Of a stretch of 64,000 bases of DNA, positions 57,566-64,000 are shown in pieces. Position numbers and translations under genes: made by a program. The notes beneath the pieces are model-generated. The model worked only from the letters and a program-made list of their open reading frames with translations, was not told where the DNA came from and did no database searches. The stretch is from Frigoriglobus tundricola (GTDB taxonomy: Bacteria > Planctomycetota > Planctomycetia > Gemmatales > Gemmataceae), in NCBI RefSeq assembly GCF_013128195.2, contig NZ_CP053452.2:1240001-1304000 (forward strand). The letters are read 5' to 3'. The stretch's first letter is position 1; the number at the start of each line of letters is the position of its first letter.

Positions 57566-57988
57566 CGACGCCCTGGGGCAGCCGGGTGGTGACCTGCTTG
57601 GTAAGCGCCCGGCGAATCACGTGATTGCTGAGTAGATCATCGGTACACTTCGATCAACGAGAACCGTGATCTGGATAGGCCTAAATCCTGCCGCACCAAA
57701 CCCGGATCCGGACGTGCCCGAAGGCCTCTGGCTCTTTTCATACGTTTGGCACGGGAGCGCACCCTAAGGCCGAGTTCGCTCTGACGATTCAAAGATTCTG
57801 GAGCGGCCGTGACCGGCGATGGGGGGCCCGGTGGGTGGAATCGGGGAGCCGGGAGAACAGCGAAACAGTCCCTCCAAGAGAACCTGACCGAATCGAAGTT
57901 CGACGCACCCGGCTGTGCCGCGCGCCACGAGAAAAAGATGAGCCGGCCGCCGCCCGCGCGGACAGTATTCGGGTAGGAGGATCCGGAC
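57566..57988. other. Intergenic region before the sigma-WD40 gene
   Basis: About 420 bases. On the minus strand 57585-57660 encodes a short protein-like scrap (NHVIRRALTKQVTTRLPQGV) with a stop, perhaps the end of a lost gene. The rest is less GC-rich around 57640-57790 and probably contains the promoter of the sigma-factor gene. TAGGAGG at 57974-57980 is its ribosome site. Confidence 0.5.
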
Positions 57989-60832
57989 GTGACACGATTA
58001 CTGGCCGCCGCTCGTGCCGGCCGCTTAACCCGACCCGAGGCGGACAGAGCACTCGTCGAGCGGTTCGCACACCGGTCCGATCAGGCGGCGTTCGCCGAAC
58101 TCGTCCGCCGACACGGGCCAATGGTCCTCGGCGTCTGCCGCCGCGCGGCGCGGGACCCGCACCTCGCCGAGGACGCGTTCCAGGCCACCTTCATCGTCCT
58201 CGCCCGGAAGGCCGGAGCGATCCGCAACCCCGACGGGCTCGCGAGTTGGCTCTTCGGAGTCGCCCGACGGGTGGCTCTTACCGCGCGGCGGCGGCACCGA
58301 CCCGCCGAACTCGGTCCACCGTTCAGCCGCAGCCGGAACGAACCCGGTGACCGGGACGAGCTGCTGGGCGTCCTCGACGAGGAACTCGCCAAACTCCCGG
58401 ACCGGTATCGGGCCCCGCTCCTCGCCTGTTACCTCGACGGGCGCACCCGTGACGAGGCGGCCCGACACCTGGGCTGGTCGCTTGGCACCTTCCGGCGGCG
58501 GTTGGACGCCGCGCGGGTTCTGCTCCGGGCGCGCATGACCGCCCGCGGGGCGACCCTCGCCGCGGGGATGTTCGCCGTGGCCCTCGCCCCGCCCGCCTTC
58601 GCGGTGCCGACACCCCTCGCCCGAACGGCGGTCGAACAGGCCCTCGGCGGCTCGGCCCCGGCTCGCGTCGTCGGCCTCGCCGCGGTCACCGCCCCGCCGG
58701 TGGCGAGGTGGGCCGCCGTCGCGACCGCGCTCGTCGTCACATGCGGCCTGGCCATCGGGTTCGGCATCCCGCCGGACAGCCGCACCGTGGCGCCACTGGT
58801 CCGCGTCGGCCCGCTGGCGCCCAGGGCCGACCCGCCGGTCGACCCGCTCCCGCCGAAGGCGGTCGTCCGCATGGGGAGCCCGCGGTTGCGGTTCGAGACC
58901 GGCGTCCGCTCACTCGACTTCGCCCTCGGCGGCAAGGCGCTCGTGTCCGGCCACGCGACGGGCGTGTGCGTCTGGGACGCGGGGACGGGCCGGCGCCTCC
59001 GCACCATCGCTCGGAATGAGAACGAGGACCTCCCCAGCACGTCGGTCAGCGCGGCCGGTCTCGGCCGGGACGGCCGCAGCCTGTTCGTCCAGGCGCCGGG
59101 GGTGGCGGAAGCGCCGGGGAAGAACGGGTTCGAGTGCCGCGGCTCGGTCTGGGATCTCCAGCGCGGTGAAGAGGCCCGCGCGTACACCGTCACTCAGGAC
59201 CCGAACCGGAAGCCGCCGTTCGCGACCCCACACCTGTTCGCCCCGGACGGCTCCCGGATGGCCGAGATGAACGGACCGGCGGGCGCCGTCTGGGTGTGGG
59301 ATAAGGACGGGAAGCCGGTGTGCCGGCTGGACGGGGCCGTCGGCGACCACCCCGACCGGTGGCGCGAGCCGGCCGCGTTCTCGCCCGACGGGAAGACGCT
59401 CTTCGTCGCCCTGTTGGACCACACCGTCACCGCCTGGGACGCGACCACCGGCAAACAGGTTCGGACGTTCGGGACCGGGAAGCCGCGCCCCCACGTTCTC
59501 GCCGTGTCCGCCGACGGGAAGACCCTCGTGACTCTCTCCGGCGCGGTTCCGAAGGGGGGGCAGAAATGGCAGCGGGTGCCCGAGGCGGTTCGCGTCTGGG
59601 ACCCGGCGAAGGGCGAGTTGCTCGCGGAGTGGGCGTGGGAGAAGGCCGACCCGGACGGGCACTACGAACTGTTCCTCGGGGTGCTCCCCGACGGGGACGT
59701 GTGGGCCGTCGCCGCGTCCCCCGTCGACCTCACGTTCCGCCGCTGGTCCAAGGGCACCGGCCGGGTGGTCCGCGACTGGACCGCGGCGCTCGCCGGCGCG
59801 GGGCCGGCGGCCGTGGCCGTGACCCCGGACGGGTCCCGGCTGGCAGTCGGATCCGGGAACGGCGTGATCCGCTTGTTCGACGCGGCCACGGGCAAGGACC
59901 TGACCCCCGGTGGCGGCCACCGGGACCAAGTCCGTACCGTCCGCTTCACGCCCGACGGGAAGCAACTGGTGACCGTCGGCTCGGACGCCACCGCCCGCAC
60001 CTGGGACGCGGCAACCGGGAAAGAGGTCCGCGTCCTCGACAAGCTCGGGCCGTTCCCCGCACTGTGCCCCGATACCGCGCTCGTGTTCGCCGCGTGGCAC
60101 GCCCCCGGCAGGCCGGGGAAAGACGCCTGGACCCTGACCTGCCGGGACGCCGTCACCGGCCGCGAGCGGTGGCGGCACCCGGGCATCCTGATCGCCGCAC
60201 CCAGCCCCGACGGGAAGACGGTCTGGGGGTTCCATCCGGGCGACAAGGAGGTCACGGTGATCGACACCGCGACCGGAAAAGCGGTCGGCACCGTCCCCGT
60301 CGCCGGGCTACCCGTGGGGTTCGGGGACGGCGGCAGGCTGGCCGTGTGCTTCGACGGGAAGGAGTTCTCCGGGTGGGACGTCGCGACCGGGAAGAAGCGG
60401 TTCGGGTGGGATCCGAAGGAGGCCGGGTTGCTCCGTGGGGCACTGGACAAGGGCGGGGCGGACCCGGTAACGGCCACGGCCGTTTCCGCGGACGGCAAGT
60501 TGGTGCTCGTGGCGGTTGACCGCGTCGTCGTCGCCGCCGACGAGCGCGCCTCGCTCTACCTGTGCGAGGCCGCGACCGGCAAGGTGCTCTGGCAGGTGAA
60601 GTCGGGCGACGAGTTCGGGCGGGCGGTGGCGTTCAGCGCCGACGGGGCGCTCGTCGCCACATCCGGGTGGACGGCCCGAGTGTTCGACGCCGCGACCGGC
60701 AAGGAGAAGGCCGTTTTCGGCCATCGGGGGCGGTGGTGCACCTCGGCGGTTGGGTTCAGCCCGGACGGCAAGCGGCTCGCGAGCGGTGGCGCCGACGGAA
60801 CAGCGGTCGTGTGGGATTTGGCCGACAAGTGA
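57989..60832 (+). CDS. ECF sigma factor fused to membrane helix and WD40 propeller
   Basis: A 947-residue protein starting at GTG 57989. Residues 1-190 are an ECF sigma-70 factor: region 2 (VERFAHRSDQAAFAELVRRH, EDAFQATFIVLARKAG, SWLFGVARRVALTARRRHR) and region 4 (LAKLPDRYRAPLLACYLDGR, TRDEAARHLGWSLGTFRRRL). Hydrophobic segments follow (ATLAAGMFAVALAPPAFAVP, WAAVATALVVTCGLAIGFGI). The rest (about 290-947) is a WD40-type propeller (GVCVWDAGTGRRLRTI, VIRLFDAATGKDLTPG, TARTWDAATGKEVRVL, TAVVWDLADK). Such C-terminal extensions are known in planctomycete ECF sigma factors; the propeller would be outside the membrane or in the periplasm and may sense or hold a partner. No anti-sigma gene is adjacent. 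Confidence 0.93.
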   Translation: MTRLLAAARAGRLTRPEADRALVERFAHRSDQAAFAELVRRHGPMVLGVCRRAARDPHLAEDAFQATFIVLARKAGAIRNPDGLASWLFGVARRVALTARRRHRPAELGPPFSRSRNEPGDRDELLGVLDEELAKLPDRYRAPLLACYLDGRTRDEAARHLGWSLGTFRRRLDAARVLLRARMTARGATLAAGMFAVALAPPAFAVPTPLARTAVEQALGGSAPARVVGLAAVTAPPVARWAAVATALVVTCGLAIGFGIPPDSRTVAPLVRVGPLAPRADPPVDPLPPKAVVRMGSPRLRFETGVRSLDFALGGKALVSGHATGVCVWDAGTGRRLRTIARNENEDLPSTSVSAAGLGRDGRSLFVQAPGVAEAPGKNGFECRGSVWDLQRGEEARAYTVTQDPNRKPPFATPHLFAPDGSRMAEMNGPAGAVWVWDKDGKPVCRLDGAVGDHPDRWREPAAFSPDGKTLFVALLDHTVTAWDATTGKQVRTFGTGKPRPHVLAVSADGKTLVTLSGAVPKGGQKWQRVPEAVRVWDPAKGELLAEWAWEKADPDGHYELFLGVLPDGDVWAVAASPVDLTFRRWSKGTGRVVRDWTAALAGAGPAAVAVTPDGSRLAVGSGNGVIRLFDAATGKDLTPGGGHRDQVRTVRFTPDGKQLVTVGSDATARTWDAATGKEVRVLDKLGPFPALCPDTALVFAAWHAPGRPGKDAWTLTCRDAVTGRERWRHPGILIAAPSPDGKTVWGFHPGDKEVTVIDTATGKAVGTVPVAGLPVGFGDGGRLAVCFDGKEFSGWDVATGKKRFGWDPKEAGLLRGALDKGGADPVTATAVSADGKLVLVAVDRVVVAADERASLYLCEAATGKVLWQVKSGDEFGRAVAFSADGALVATSGWTARVFDAATGKEKAVFGHRGRWCTSAVGFSPDGKRLASGGADGTAVVWDLADK

Positions 60833-60837
60833 ACGCT

Positions 60838-60857
60838 CCACCGCCTGAAGGCGGTGG
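60838..60857 (+). terminator. Hairpin with TGAA loop, possibly an IS200/IS605 end
   Basis: CCACCGCC-TGAA-GGCGGTGG is a perfect eight-pair stem followed by CTTCGAG, only five bases after the sigma-WD40 stop. Such stems mark IS200/IS605-family ends, and a TnpA-like fragment follows. Two more hairpins (GGAGGTC/GACCTCC and GGCCCGAAGGCC) lie at about 60890-60930. Confidence 0.55.
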
Positions 60858-60911
60858 CTTCGAGTAACGGACTGGAAGTCCTGTTCCGACCGGAGGTCGG
60901 CTGAAGACCTC

Positions 60912-61034
60912 CGGCCCGAAGGCCGGCTGAAGCGACTCGGCGCCTTCCACACCGAACTCCGTGTCGCCCCCACGGCCTTGATTGTCGATGTACTCCTTCA
61001 CTACCTCATCGGTCACCTGGCCGCTGCTACGCGA
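60912..61034 (-). pseudogene. IS200/IS605 TnpA-like C-terminal remnant
   Basis: On the minus strand this stretch encodes SRSSGQVTDEVVKEYIDNQG followed by a short acidic tail, which resembles the end of Y1 transposases of the IS200/IS605 family (a helix bearing VTDEVVKEYI). The catalytic HUH motif and Tyr are not present, and the front end is cut at about 61035, where IS1-like sequence begins on the other strand. With the hairpin at 60838 it looks like an eroded IS200/IS605 element. Confidence 0.45.
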
Positions 61035-61036
61035 GG

Positions 61037-61524
61037 CGTACGGCCAGGTGGTGATCCCACCCCGAACGGGTCGGCCGAGTCGGCCCCGGAATCCGTACAC
61101 GGTGGCCCCCCCGGCGATCACGTACGCGACGGTTCACAAGGAGAAGAAGAACAACCGGGTGGTGCGGGTCAGCACCCGCGTGGTGTTCCGGGCGGTCGCC
61201 GCGGTGGCCCTGGCGCTCGCGGCGTCGGCCGTCGGTCGGGTGGTGAATACGAGTTTCGTGGACCGCCACAACGGGACGGACCGGGGCCGTTGTAGCCGCA
61301 AGGTACGGAAGGCGTAGGCGTTCTCGAAGGATTGGGCGACGCATCGCGCGGTGACCGCGTTCAGCTACTTCAGTTACAACTTCTGCGGGCCGGTTCGAAC
61401 ACGGCGCGTGAAGGGCGAGGAGGGGCGGTGGCAGCAACGAGCACCGGCGATGACCGCGGGGTTGACCAATCGGGTTTGGTCAATCAACGACTGGCTGACC
61501 TACCTCGCTGTACAATGCAAGTAG
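61037..61524 (+). pseudogene. IS1-like transposase remnant with internal stop
   Basis: The plus frame encodes PRTGRPSRPRNPYTVAPPAI, then KEKKNNRVVRVSTRVVF, NTSFVDRHNGTDRGRCSRKV and, beyond a TAG at 61315-61317, AFSKDWATHRAVTAFSYFSY, NFCGPVRTRRVKGEEGRWQQ and a last stop at 61522-61524. It reads as the C-terminal half of an IS1-like transposase in one frame with the sense codon (probably Tyr) changed to TAG. The N-terminal zinc-ribbon part is missing. Confidence 0.6.
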
Positions 61525-61799
61525 GTCACCACCGAGAATTGCGCTCGGATGAGATCGACTTCCACGGAAAGGTGCCGTTTTACGACACGCGGCGGGAGGT
61601 CATCCACACGTACCGGCCGGAATTAATACCCGGCGAGCCGTTGAGACTCATCCGGGTCGGTCAGAACGAGGGTGACCGGAGGGTCAAGGCTTCATGGGCG
61701 CCGGCAAGCGCCTTTACGATTGTCGGCGTTGTGTGGGCGGATACCGGCTGCTCCGCCGCCGACCGCCCCCAAGTCCGGCCGGCCCCGCCGCAACACCTC
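61525..61799. other. Intergenic region between IS debris and repeat array
   Basis: About 275 bases before the first array repeat. A plus-strand stretch (about 61536-61680) is weakly protein-like (RSDEIDFHGKVPFYDTRREV) but lacks a supported start and could be a decayed gene fragment. Nothing else recognised. Confidence 0.4.
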
Positions 61800-61872
61800 A
61801 CCCGGCCACGTAGTTCGTTTCTCGTTGCTCACCGGTCGTCCGTGTGCGCTACTGGGGTCGCGGCCGGGCCGG
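61800..61872 (+). repeat. Right-end array repeat, copy 1
   Basis: About 73 bases. Shares a 38-base identical stretch with copy 2, including GTGCGCTACTGGGG and CGCGGCCGGGCCGGT. It ends 38 bases before the ATG of the LRR gene. The outer arm CCCGGCC is only partly paired with the right end CGGCCGGGCCGG in this copy. Confidence 0.75.
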
Positions 61873-61910
61873 TCGTTCGGCCACAAGAAGGCGCAGCTGA
61901 GGAAACAACG

Positions 61911-62586
61911 ATGCGACGTTCCTGTCTGGTTCTCTTCGTGGGGCTCACAAGCCTCGCCCTCCGCGCGGCTGCTGGCCGACGACGCCGAAGACAAGGCGAT
62001 CAAGGCGGTGGAAGGGCTGAAGGGGAAGGTCCATCGGGACAAGTCCCGGCCGGGCATGCCCGTCTACTCCGTGAACGTGGCGAACACGAAGGTCACCGAC
62101 GACGACCTTCAGCACGTCGCCGCGTTCAAGCATCTCATCTCACTCGATGCCGGTTAGAGCGGTTTGACCGGCGCCGGGCTCAAGCACATCGCGCCCCTGT
62201 CCGAACTGGTCAACCTCGACCTGAACTTTACCAAGGTGACCGACGACGGGCTCAAGCACATCGCGGGGATGAAGTCCCTTAGCAGCATCGAGTTGTTCGA
62301 GACCAAAGTGACCGATACGGGCGTCAAGGAACTGGCGGCGCTGAAGGATTTGAGACGGCTGAACCTCGGCAAGACGGCGGTTACTGACAGCGGCCTGAAG
62401 TCGGTCGGCGGGATTACCGAATTGAGGTCGCTGAACCTGACCAAGACGGCGGTCACGGACGCCGGTCTGAAAGAACTGGCCGGCCTGAAAAAGCTCACGA
62501 ACCTGTACCTGACCGGCTCAAAGGTCACTACCGAGGGCGTGAAGGAGCTGAAAAAGGCGTTGCCGGGGTGCGAGATCCAGAAGTGA
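61911..62586 (+). pseudogene. Leucine-rich-repeat protein gene with frame break and internal stop
   Basis: ATG 61911 (after GAGGAAAC) starts a signal peptide (MRRSCLVLFVGLTSLALRAA). The frame then shifts near 61970, and frame 1 continues as LLADDAEDKAIKAVEGLKGK, NVANTKVTDDDLQHVAAFKH. A TAG at 62155-62157 interrupts this, and the same frame resumes with LTGAGLKHIAPLSELVNLDL followed by about six leucine-rich repeats (KVTDTGVKELAALKDLRRLN, AVTDSGLKSVGGITELRSLN) to the stop at 62586. Repaired, it would be a roughly 225-residue exported LRR protein of the planctomycete type. One apparent indel plus one nonsense codon make it probably inactive. Confidence 0.7.
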
Positions 62587-62680
62587 CGCCCGATCGCGTG
62601 GGCCGTTCGAGCCGCTCGCGCGGTAAGGCCGAACCCGCCCGTGCGCCGGCCCCGCCCGCGGAACGCGGGTCCCGCCGCGC

Positions 62681-62755
62681 GCCGCGCGTCCGTGCTCGTT
62701 TTCCGTTGCTCACGGCTCGTCCGTGTGCGCTACTGGGGTCGCGGCCGGGCCGGTG
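62681..62755 (+). repeat. Right-end array repeat, copy 2
   Basis: About 75 bases, with CGTTGCTCACGG, GTGCGCTACTGGGG and CGGCCGGGCCGGTGAG. Lies between the LRR gene (95 bases after its stop) and the next gene (ATG 33 bases later). The left arm is diverged. Confidence 0.75.
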
Positions 62756-62787
62756 AGCGGATCCGGTCGGAAAGAGAGGGCGCACCG

Positions 62788-63270
62788 ATGGGCTTGGGCG
62801 ACTGGTTCCGTGGGCCGTTCGACGGGCGGCGCGACGCGCCCCCCAGCCGGCTCGTCGTCCGCGATAGCGCCTACGCGCTCGACGGCGGCACCATCCACCT
62901 CCGGGCGACCGACGAGCGCGGCCGTGAGTTGGGGATCGTGCTCGTCCAGCACGCCTTCCCGGACGCCGGCCGGTCGATGGACGCGATCCCCGGCCGCCTG
63001 TACTTCGGGTCGCAACTGGTCCCGGTCCGGTCGGAGTTGGAGGAGCGGGTTCTGCGGCTCCTCGCGGACGCCGAGGTGCAGGCCCCGCCGCCCCCGCCCC
63101 CGCAACCGCCGCGGAAGAACTTCGCGGTCATCGGGGACGACATCCAGGTGTTCCTATCGCGGACGCCGGAGAACTGCCGCGCGTTCCTGCGGGAGACCGT
63201 CGAGTTCGTCCGGGCGGAGCGGTACGTCGCGTTTGCGGCAGAGGTCGAGCGCGCCGCCGCGGCCGAGTAA
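62788..63270 (+). CDS. Hypothetical protein of the repeat array
   Basis: A 160-residue soluble protein starting at ATG 62788 (MGLGDWFRGPFDGRRDAPPS), with GAGAGGG upstream. It has a beta-rich front (RLVVRDSAYALDGGTIHLRA, GIVLVQHAFPDAGR), a Pro run (PPPPPPPQPPRK) near residue 105 and a charged C-terminal helix (PENCRAFLRETVEFVRAERY). No signal peptide, membrane segment or known domain. The surrounding genes do not suggest a function. Confidence 0.75.
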   Translation: MGLGDWFRGPFDGRRDAPPSRLVVRDSAYALDGGTIHLRATDERGRELGIVLVQHAFPDAGRSMDAIPGRLYFGSQLVPVRSELEERVLRLLADAEVQAPPPPPPQPPRKNFAVIGDDIQVFLSRTPENCRAFLRETVEFVRAERYVAFAAEVERAAAAE

Positions 63271-63286
63271 GCCGAGCCCCGCGCGG

Positions 63287-63365
63287 CACCGGCCCCGGCC
63301 GCGTGGTTCGTTCCCCGTTGCCCATCGGTCGTCGGCGTGTGCTACTGGGGACGGCCGGGCCGGTG
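63287..63365 (+). repeat. Right-end array repeat, copy 3
   Basis: About 79 bases. Near-perfect inverted ends CACCGGCCCCGGCCGCG and CGGCCGGGCCGGTG, with GTGCTACTGGGG inside. Starts 17 bases after one gene's stop and ends 53 bases before the next ATG. Confidence 0.8.
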
Positions 63366-63417
63366 AGTGATTTTGTTCGACAGCACCTTCAAACTATTCG
63401 GATGTAGAGGCGAACAC

Positions 63418-63708
63418 ATGGTCGAGACCACGTTCCAGACCTGTCCTCGCTGCGGCAAGGCGTTGGAAGCCGGCTTCGCCCACAAGGCGCCGGGCCTCTC
63501 GTTCGTCGCCCCCGACAAGCTCCAGCACTTCATCTTCCTTGATGAGGACGTGGCGAAGTCCGGGTTGAGCAAGCTCCTGCCCTCCGCGGCGGCGTTCTTC
63601 CGGTCATACCTGTGCCGGTCCTGCGAGCTGTACTTGATCGACTACAGCGCGGCCTTGGACCGCACGCAGGCGAAACAGGCGGCCCGGTCCATGACCGCCG
63701 GCACGTGA
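63418..63708 (+). CDS. Small zinc-ribbon-type protein
   Basis: A 96-residue protein starting at ATG 63418 (MVETTFQTCPRCGKALEAGF) with GAGG upstream. Two Cys pairs, CPRCG near the front and CRSC near residue 70, suggest a zinc ribbon. The layout resembles PF20097/DUF6487-type small zinc-binding proteins, but this is from memory. No signal peptide or membrane segment. Function unknown; the gene is the third unit in the repeat-spaced array. Confidence 0.75.
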   Translation: MVETTFQTCPRCGKALEAGFAHKAPGLSFVAPDKLQHFIFLDEDVAKSGLSKLLPSAAAFFRSYLCRSCELYLIDYSAALDRTQAKQAARSMTAGT

Positions 63709-63737
63709 CGGTAATCGTCCGGCCGAGCGCTCCGCGG

Positions 63738-63816
63738 CACCGGACCCGGCCGCGTCGTTTGATTCCCGTCGCTCGCTGGTCCTCCGTGCGCGAGTCGTGC
63801 CGCGGCCGGGCCGGTG
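63738..63816 (+). repeat. Right-end array repeat, copy 4
   Basis: About 79 bases with inverted ends CACCGGACCCGGCCGCG and CGCGGCCGGGCCGGTG; the centre is more diverged than in copies 1-3. Lies 30 bases after one stop and 43 bases before the lipoprotein ATG. After the repeat, ATTTCGTTCGA echoes ATTTTGTTCGA after copy 3. Confidence 0.8.
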
Positions 63817-63858
63817 AGCGATTTCGTTCGACCACAGAAAGGCAATACGGAGAACCTC

Positions 63859-64000
63859 ATGAAATTCCCCATCGCCAGTTGCACACTCGTCGCGTTGGTC
63901 GTCACCCTCGCAGGGTGCTCGAAAAAAGCGGAGCCGTCGGCGCCGCCACCGGCCGTTACTCCGCCCGCGCCGGGCCCAGAGGCCCCGTCTCCGAGCGGGA
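63859..64000 (+). CDS. Lipoprotein (C-terminus off window)
   Basis: ATG 63859 starts MKFPIASCTLVALVVTLAGC, a lipoprotein signal peptide with lipobox LAGC, followed by a Pro/Ala-rich stretch (KKAEPSAPPPAVTPPAPGPE). The gene runs off the right edge after 47 codons. Function unknown. It is the fourth unit of the repeat-spaced array. Confidence 0.75.
   Translation, partial: MKFPIASCTLVALVVTLAGCSKKAEPSAPPPAVTPPAPGPEAPSPSG

Noticed and set aside
61800-63816. A canonical integron with attC sites
   Set aside because: The repeats lack recognisable attC core motifs and no integrase gene is in the window, so only a cassette-like layout is claimed.

Overview
The window looks like chromosomal DNA of a planctomycete of the Gemmata group (Gemmataceae). 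This is inferred from gene content and style, because no rRNA or other marker gene is present. The signs are very high GC, large Ser/Thr kinases and WD40 proteins, an ECF sigma factor fused to a membrane-anchored beta-propeller, a protein pairing a TIGR02996-like segment with a DUF1963-like domain, a BBP2-type outer-membrane barrel, copper amine oxidase, and lipoprotein-type TolC proteins. No tRNA, rRNA or CRISPR array was seen.

Layout. 0-2 kb: an edge-cut secreted protein and an outer-membrane barrel. 2.1-7.5 kb: a nitrogen block with a sigma-54-like promoter, an unusual ammonium channel with two added coiled coils, a PII protein and a cytoplasmic-type copper amine oxidase. 7.7-12.9 kb: a chemosensory block (cheA, cheW, a soluble PAS receptor, cheB); cheA carries two apparent single-base losses. 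13-19.2 kb: housekeeping genes (rpiA, a PQQ-propeller protein, a PcrA/UvrD helicase, acpS). 19.5-25.6 kb: a TolC-like lipoprotein, a WD40 protein and a COG0523 metal-chaperone GTPase. 26-35 kb: an acyltransferase, then a minus-strand tripartite export operon (TolC-like, HlyD/MacA-like, MacB-type ATPase and permease). 35.3-38.3 kb: a YtrA-type GntR regulator with its own ABC transporter. 38.3-41.4 kb: a Ser/Thr kinase with leucine-rich repeats and a DUF1963-like partner. 41.5-53.6 kb: metabolic and secreted proteins (guaA, proC, an MFS carrier, ThuA-like, S9 peptidase, BadF/BadG-type sugar kinase, SGNH hydrolase). 53.7-60.8 kb: a kinase-WD40 receptor broken by two indels, a transposase remnant and the sigma-WD40 protein. 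60.8-61.5 kb: insertion-sequence debris. 61.8-64 kb: small unrelated genes, each preceded by a copy of the same ~75-base element.

Two features stand out at the DNA level. Many intergenic gaps hold long, often perfect, inverted repeats, mainly between convergent genes or after a gene end, which probably act as terminators or are copies of small palindromic repeat families. Several genes (cheA, the sugar kinase, kinase-WD40, the LRR gene) show frame breaks, several of them in G/C runs. That could be sequence error or true decay, and the sequence alone cannot decide.

The best candidates for something undescribed are the ammonium channel whose two coiled coils should both lie on the periplasmic side, and the repeat-spaced one-gene-per-repeat array at the right end.
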